From NCBI GenBank assembly GCA_029961685.1, contig JARWKL010000008.1, positions 30,815,619 through 30,879,618 of the forward strand: a DNA stretch of 64,000 nucleotides, given 5' to 3'. The translations under genes were made by a program, and so were the position numbers. This document shows positions 61,393 to 64,000 of this stretch, in pieces (positions within the stretch are counted from its first letter, which is position 1; every line of letters starts with the position of its first letter). Origin of the DNA: Aristolochia californica (taxonomy: Eukaryota; Streptophyta; Magnoliopsida; Piperales; Aristolochiaceae). Under the pieces are notes generated by a model. That model did not search any database. It was given only the letters and a program-made list of their open reading frames with translations, and was not told where the DNA came from.

Positions 61393-63594
61393 ATGTCAAC
61401 ACCTCCTCAATTGACATCAATAATTAACACTAGTTCTAGTGTGACTATAAATAGTGACTCAACTCCACCAGAGTCACTACCCTCTGTCATAGAAGTGGGC
61501 CCAGATGAAATTAACATAAATGAGGATGAAGGTTATTCTACTCATACTTCAAAAAGACAAAAAAAGTCTCATGTGTGGTTGGAATTCAAAGAAGTATCAC
61601 TTAATGGTACAAAAAAGGCTCAGTGCGTTCATTGTAAAATCAATTTGAGTGTTATTAGTAGTGGAGTGACCACACATATGAGTCGACATTTGAAACGTTG
61701 CACTAGTAGAAAAGTGGCAATGAGGAAACAAAAAACCTTAAACTTTCAACCAGTGGGAACGGGGTCTAATGTTGATCAGAGTCCATCTGGACTTCCTTTT
61801 ATGGATTTTGGAGGAAATTATGATCAAGCTAAAATGAGAGTACTCATTGCTCATTGAATTTTTATGCATGAGCATCCATTCATGATAGTAGAAGAGGAGG
61901 GATTTAATTTTGTAATGAAGATGGCAAATATGAATTATGAGAAAATATCCTGGAAGACTATTAAGGAGTGTATGGAGGTGTATGAGGCAGAGAAAAAGAA
62001 ATTGTAAATTTTGTTAAAAGAGATTAACAAGATTAGTCTTACCACGGATCTTTGGAAGTCTCAAAATCAAAAAATTGAATACATGGTTATTACTGGGCAT
62101 TTTATTGACAGTAATTGGAAGCTACAAAAACGAGTCTTGAGTTTTGTGCATGTTCCTCCTCCTCGTGGCGTTGATATAGCAGATGCTATTTACAAGTGTT
62201 TGAAATAGTGGGAGATTGAAAATAAATTTTTTAGTATTTCAGTTGATAATGCTGCATATAATGATGTTTGTATCAGAGTTTTGAAACAAGATTTTTCAAG
62301 GAAAAAAAATTTGGTGTGTGGTGGAAAGTTGTTTCATGTGCGTTGTTGTGCTCATATTTTGAACTTATTAGTCCAAGATGGTCTTGTTCAGATTAAAAAT
62401 ATCATTGATAATGTGCGTGAAAGTGTCAAATTCATAAATCTGTCTGAGGCTAGACTTCGCACTTTTTCTGAAATTGTACAACAATTAGAACTTGGTGAAA
62501 AGAGGTTGGTTATTGATTGTCCAACTCGTTAGAACTCCACTTATGACATGTTGTCTTCTACATTAAAATTCAATGCATTCTCTAGATTTAAAGTTAGAGA
62601 ACCAACATATGATTGTTTGCCAAGTTTTGATGAATGGGAAAAGGTTGACATGGTGTGTGAGATTTTAGAAGTTTTTAATGCAGTTACTAATATAATTTCT
62701 GGGAGTGACTACCCTACTTCTAATTTGTACCTTAGTGAGGTATATAGAGTAAAAGAAGTTCTGGATTTTCATTTTACAAATGAAAATGTATTCATTAGGA
62801 CAATGGTTAGTAGAATGAAAGAGAAATTTGAGAAGTATTGGGGTGAATGCAATTTATTGATAGCTGTTGCTTCAGTTTTGGATCCAAGGGTCAAATTAAA
62901 GTTGATCGAAATGTGTTTTCCAGTGATATATTCTATGGAGGAAACTACAATGAATATAAATTTAGTTCGACGCACCTTATATGAGATCTACGATGAATAT
63001 GTATCCTTATATAATGTGGATATTAGAAATGAAGAGATTGTTTCAAGTACTAGTAGCTCTATAGGTGTTTCCACAAGTCGTATGCCTTCATCAAGTTCAG
63101 GTTGGTCAAAGTTGATGAGTTATATGAAACAAAAGGATGTAGTTAATTCACCAAGGTCAGAATTGGAAATTTATCTTGAAGAAGGTGTATATAGTTGTGA
63201 GAAAACTTCACAATATGATTTTGATGTTTTAGAATGGTGGAAAGTGAATCATATAAAATTTCGAGTATTATCTAAGATGGCAGCAGACATCCTTGTAATT
63301 CCCATATCCACAGTAGCTTCAGAGTCTACATTTAGTGTTGGTGGTAGAGTAATAGACTCATATCGTTCTTCCTTGGCACCAAGTACAGTTCAATCTTTGA
63401 TTTGTGGCAGTGATTGGATTCGGGTTCTTCAGAGTGTAAAGAAAAATCAAAAGGTGAATTTTTTTGATCAATTCTTTATTATGATATTTTTTAGTATATT
63501 TTTTAGTATATTTTTTAGTTTTATTTATTAAAATTTTGTTTTATGATTACAGCCTGAGAAGAAGAGTGTAAAGATAATGCTACCAGCTACATGA
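61393..63594 (+). pseudogene. hAT transposase (BED finger, RNase H-like core, dimerisation domain)
   Basis: One frame from 61,393 with in-frame stops at 61,855 (TGA), 62,005 (TAA), 62,206 (TAG) and 62,530 (TAG), and no frameshift. BED-type finger: HVWLEFKEV, CVHC, THMSRHLKRC (residues about 55-105). Core: ISLTTDLWKSQNQKIEYMVI, FSISVDNAAYND, VRCCAHILNLLVQDGL, DCPTR-stop-NSTYDML (Trp expected at the stop), YWGECNLLIAVASVLDPRVK. hAT dimerisation: DVLEWWKVNH, FRVLSKMAADILVIPISTVA, SESTFSVGGRVIDSYRSSL. A terminal intron is likely: NQK|GTGAAT at 63,453 to ATTACAG at 63,552, then PEKKSVKIMLPAT to TGA at 63,594. Related to plant ZBED/RICESLEEPER-type transposases; inactive. Confidence 0.85.
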
Positions 63595-63849
63595 TTTTTC
63601 ATGTTTCTCTCCTCATGGTAATTTTAATATTTTTAACAACATTAAGTAACTAGTAATGGAAGAGTATTTTTTTATCTGACAATAACTAATTTTATTTTTT
63701 TGTTTTTGTCGTAGGTGGAGATTTTGCTCATGCAAGGACGTATATTTTTTTCTAGCATTAAGAGAAACAATTATAATTTGTAATTTTATAATGGATTTAT
63801 AGTTTTTATTTGGGTGATTGTAAATTGATAGTGATATTTCATTTAATTT

Positions 63850-64000
63850 TGTTGTGTTTGATTATTGTATGAAGTTTATTTATAATATTATGCAGTGTAT
63901 AAAGTGTTTAGACTATTTTATGGAGTGTTTATGGAATGTATAGATAATTTTATGGAGTGTTTATGGAGTATTTATGGAGTATTTATACAGGTATTATGTA
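63850..64000. repeat. hAT 3' subterminal A/T repeats
   Basis: Tandem TTTATGGAGTGTTTATGGA-like units. In reverse complement they match the CATAAA..CTGCATAATATTATG interior of the non-autonomous copies at 7,556, 16,361 and 28,946, linking all four as one family. Confidence 0.6.

Larger units (their letters stand above)
59120..64000 (+). mobile_element. hAT superfamily DNA transposon, 3' end outside window
   Basis: The 5' end is placed at TAAGGGTGGCTTCGAACCGA (hAT-like TIR; TAGGGGTGGC in relatives), followed by about 220 bp of CGAG/GGCTCG subterminal repeats, duplicated 5' leader segments, transposase (61,393-63,594) and A/T-rich subterminal repeats (TTTATGGAGTGTTTATGGAG) still running at 64,000. 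ATTACACA (59,112-59,119) is a candidate 8-bp target copy but the other side is not visible. It sits in what would be an intron of the XPB pseudogene. Confidence 0.75.

Overview
The window is nuclear DNA of a flowering plant. Spliced plant gene fragments, a plant L1-type LINE carrying an RNase H domain, Ty3/Gypsy and hAT elements, and several rearranged copies of an endogenous plant pararetrovirus (Caulimoviridae) all point that way. I cannot name the species. Almost nothing here is an intact conventional gene; it is a nested transposon and viral fossil bed.

Layout. Positions 1-38,200 hold a pararetrovirus-derived composite in long head-to-tail repeats (starting near 5,389, 14,342, 26,755 and 38,623; about 9-12.4 kb each). 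Each composite runs: movement-protein remnant; microsatellite plus an inverted zinc-finger fragment; 3' end of a LINE; non-autonomous hAT-like element; antisense fragment of an unidentified spliced plant gene; Gypsy gag/protease/RT remnant with a 120-bp inverted repeat; a second viral MP-CP-protease stretch; then a tandem array of 0.85-0.93 kb viral promoter-leader units. The array units (clusters 1-5,369; 10,443-14,319; 22,935-26,741; 35,520-37,363) each hold a TATA box, a leader of about 600 nt, remnants of a Met-tRNA primer binding site and up to four tiny membrane-protein ORFs, named here D, B, C and A. A more diverged single viral unit at 37,371-39,140 keeps a recognisable primer binding site, a coiled-coil ORF and the MP start. 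A full-length L1 LINE (39,141-46,265, minus strand, 18-bp target duplication) splits that MP. The fourth composite runs to 48,955, where it meets an inverted, better-preserved viral copy (48,955-51,034, minus).

Positions 51,349-53,197 (minus) are a degraded gag/coat-like ORF of another retroelement. Positions 54,789-55,270 hold a spliced fragment resembling SEC24-like COPII genes. Positions 56,987-58,985 hold the N-terminal half of an XPB/ERCC3 (TFIIH helicase) gene with nonsense and frameshift lesions. From 59,120 to beyond the window end lies an hAT transposon whose transposase has four in-frame stops, with a fragment resembling the viral promoter-leader just upstream of its start codon.

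Viral affinity. The MP style, the CCHC knuckle and especially a second Cys motif C-x2-C-x11-C-x2-C-x4-C-x2-C place the virus near badnaviruses and tungroviruses. No copy retains the viral RT/RNase H. The most unusual feature is the set of small hydrophobic ORFs, two of them joined by ATGA stop-start overlaps, retained in three diverged copies and amplified together with the promoter.
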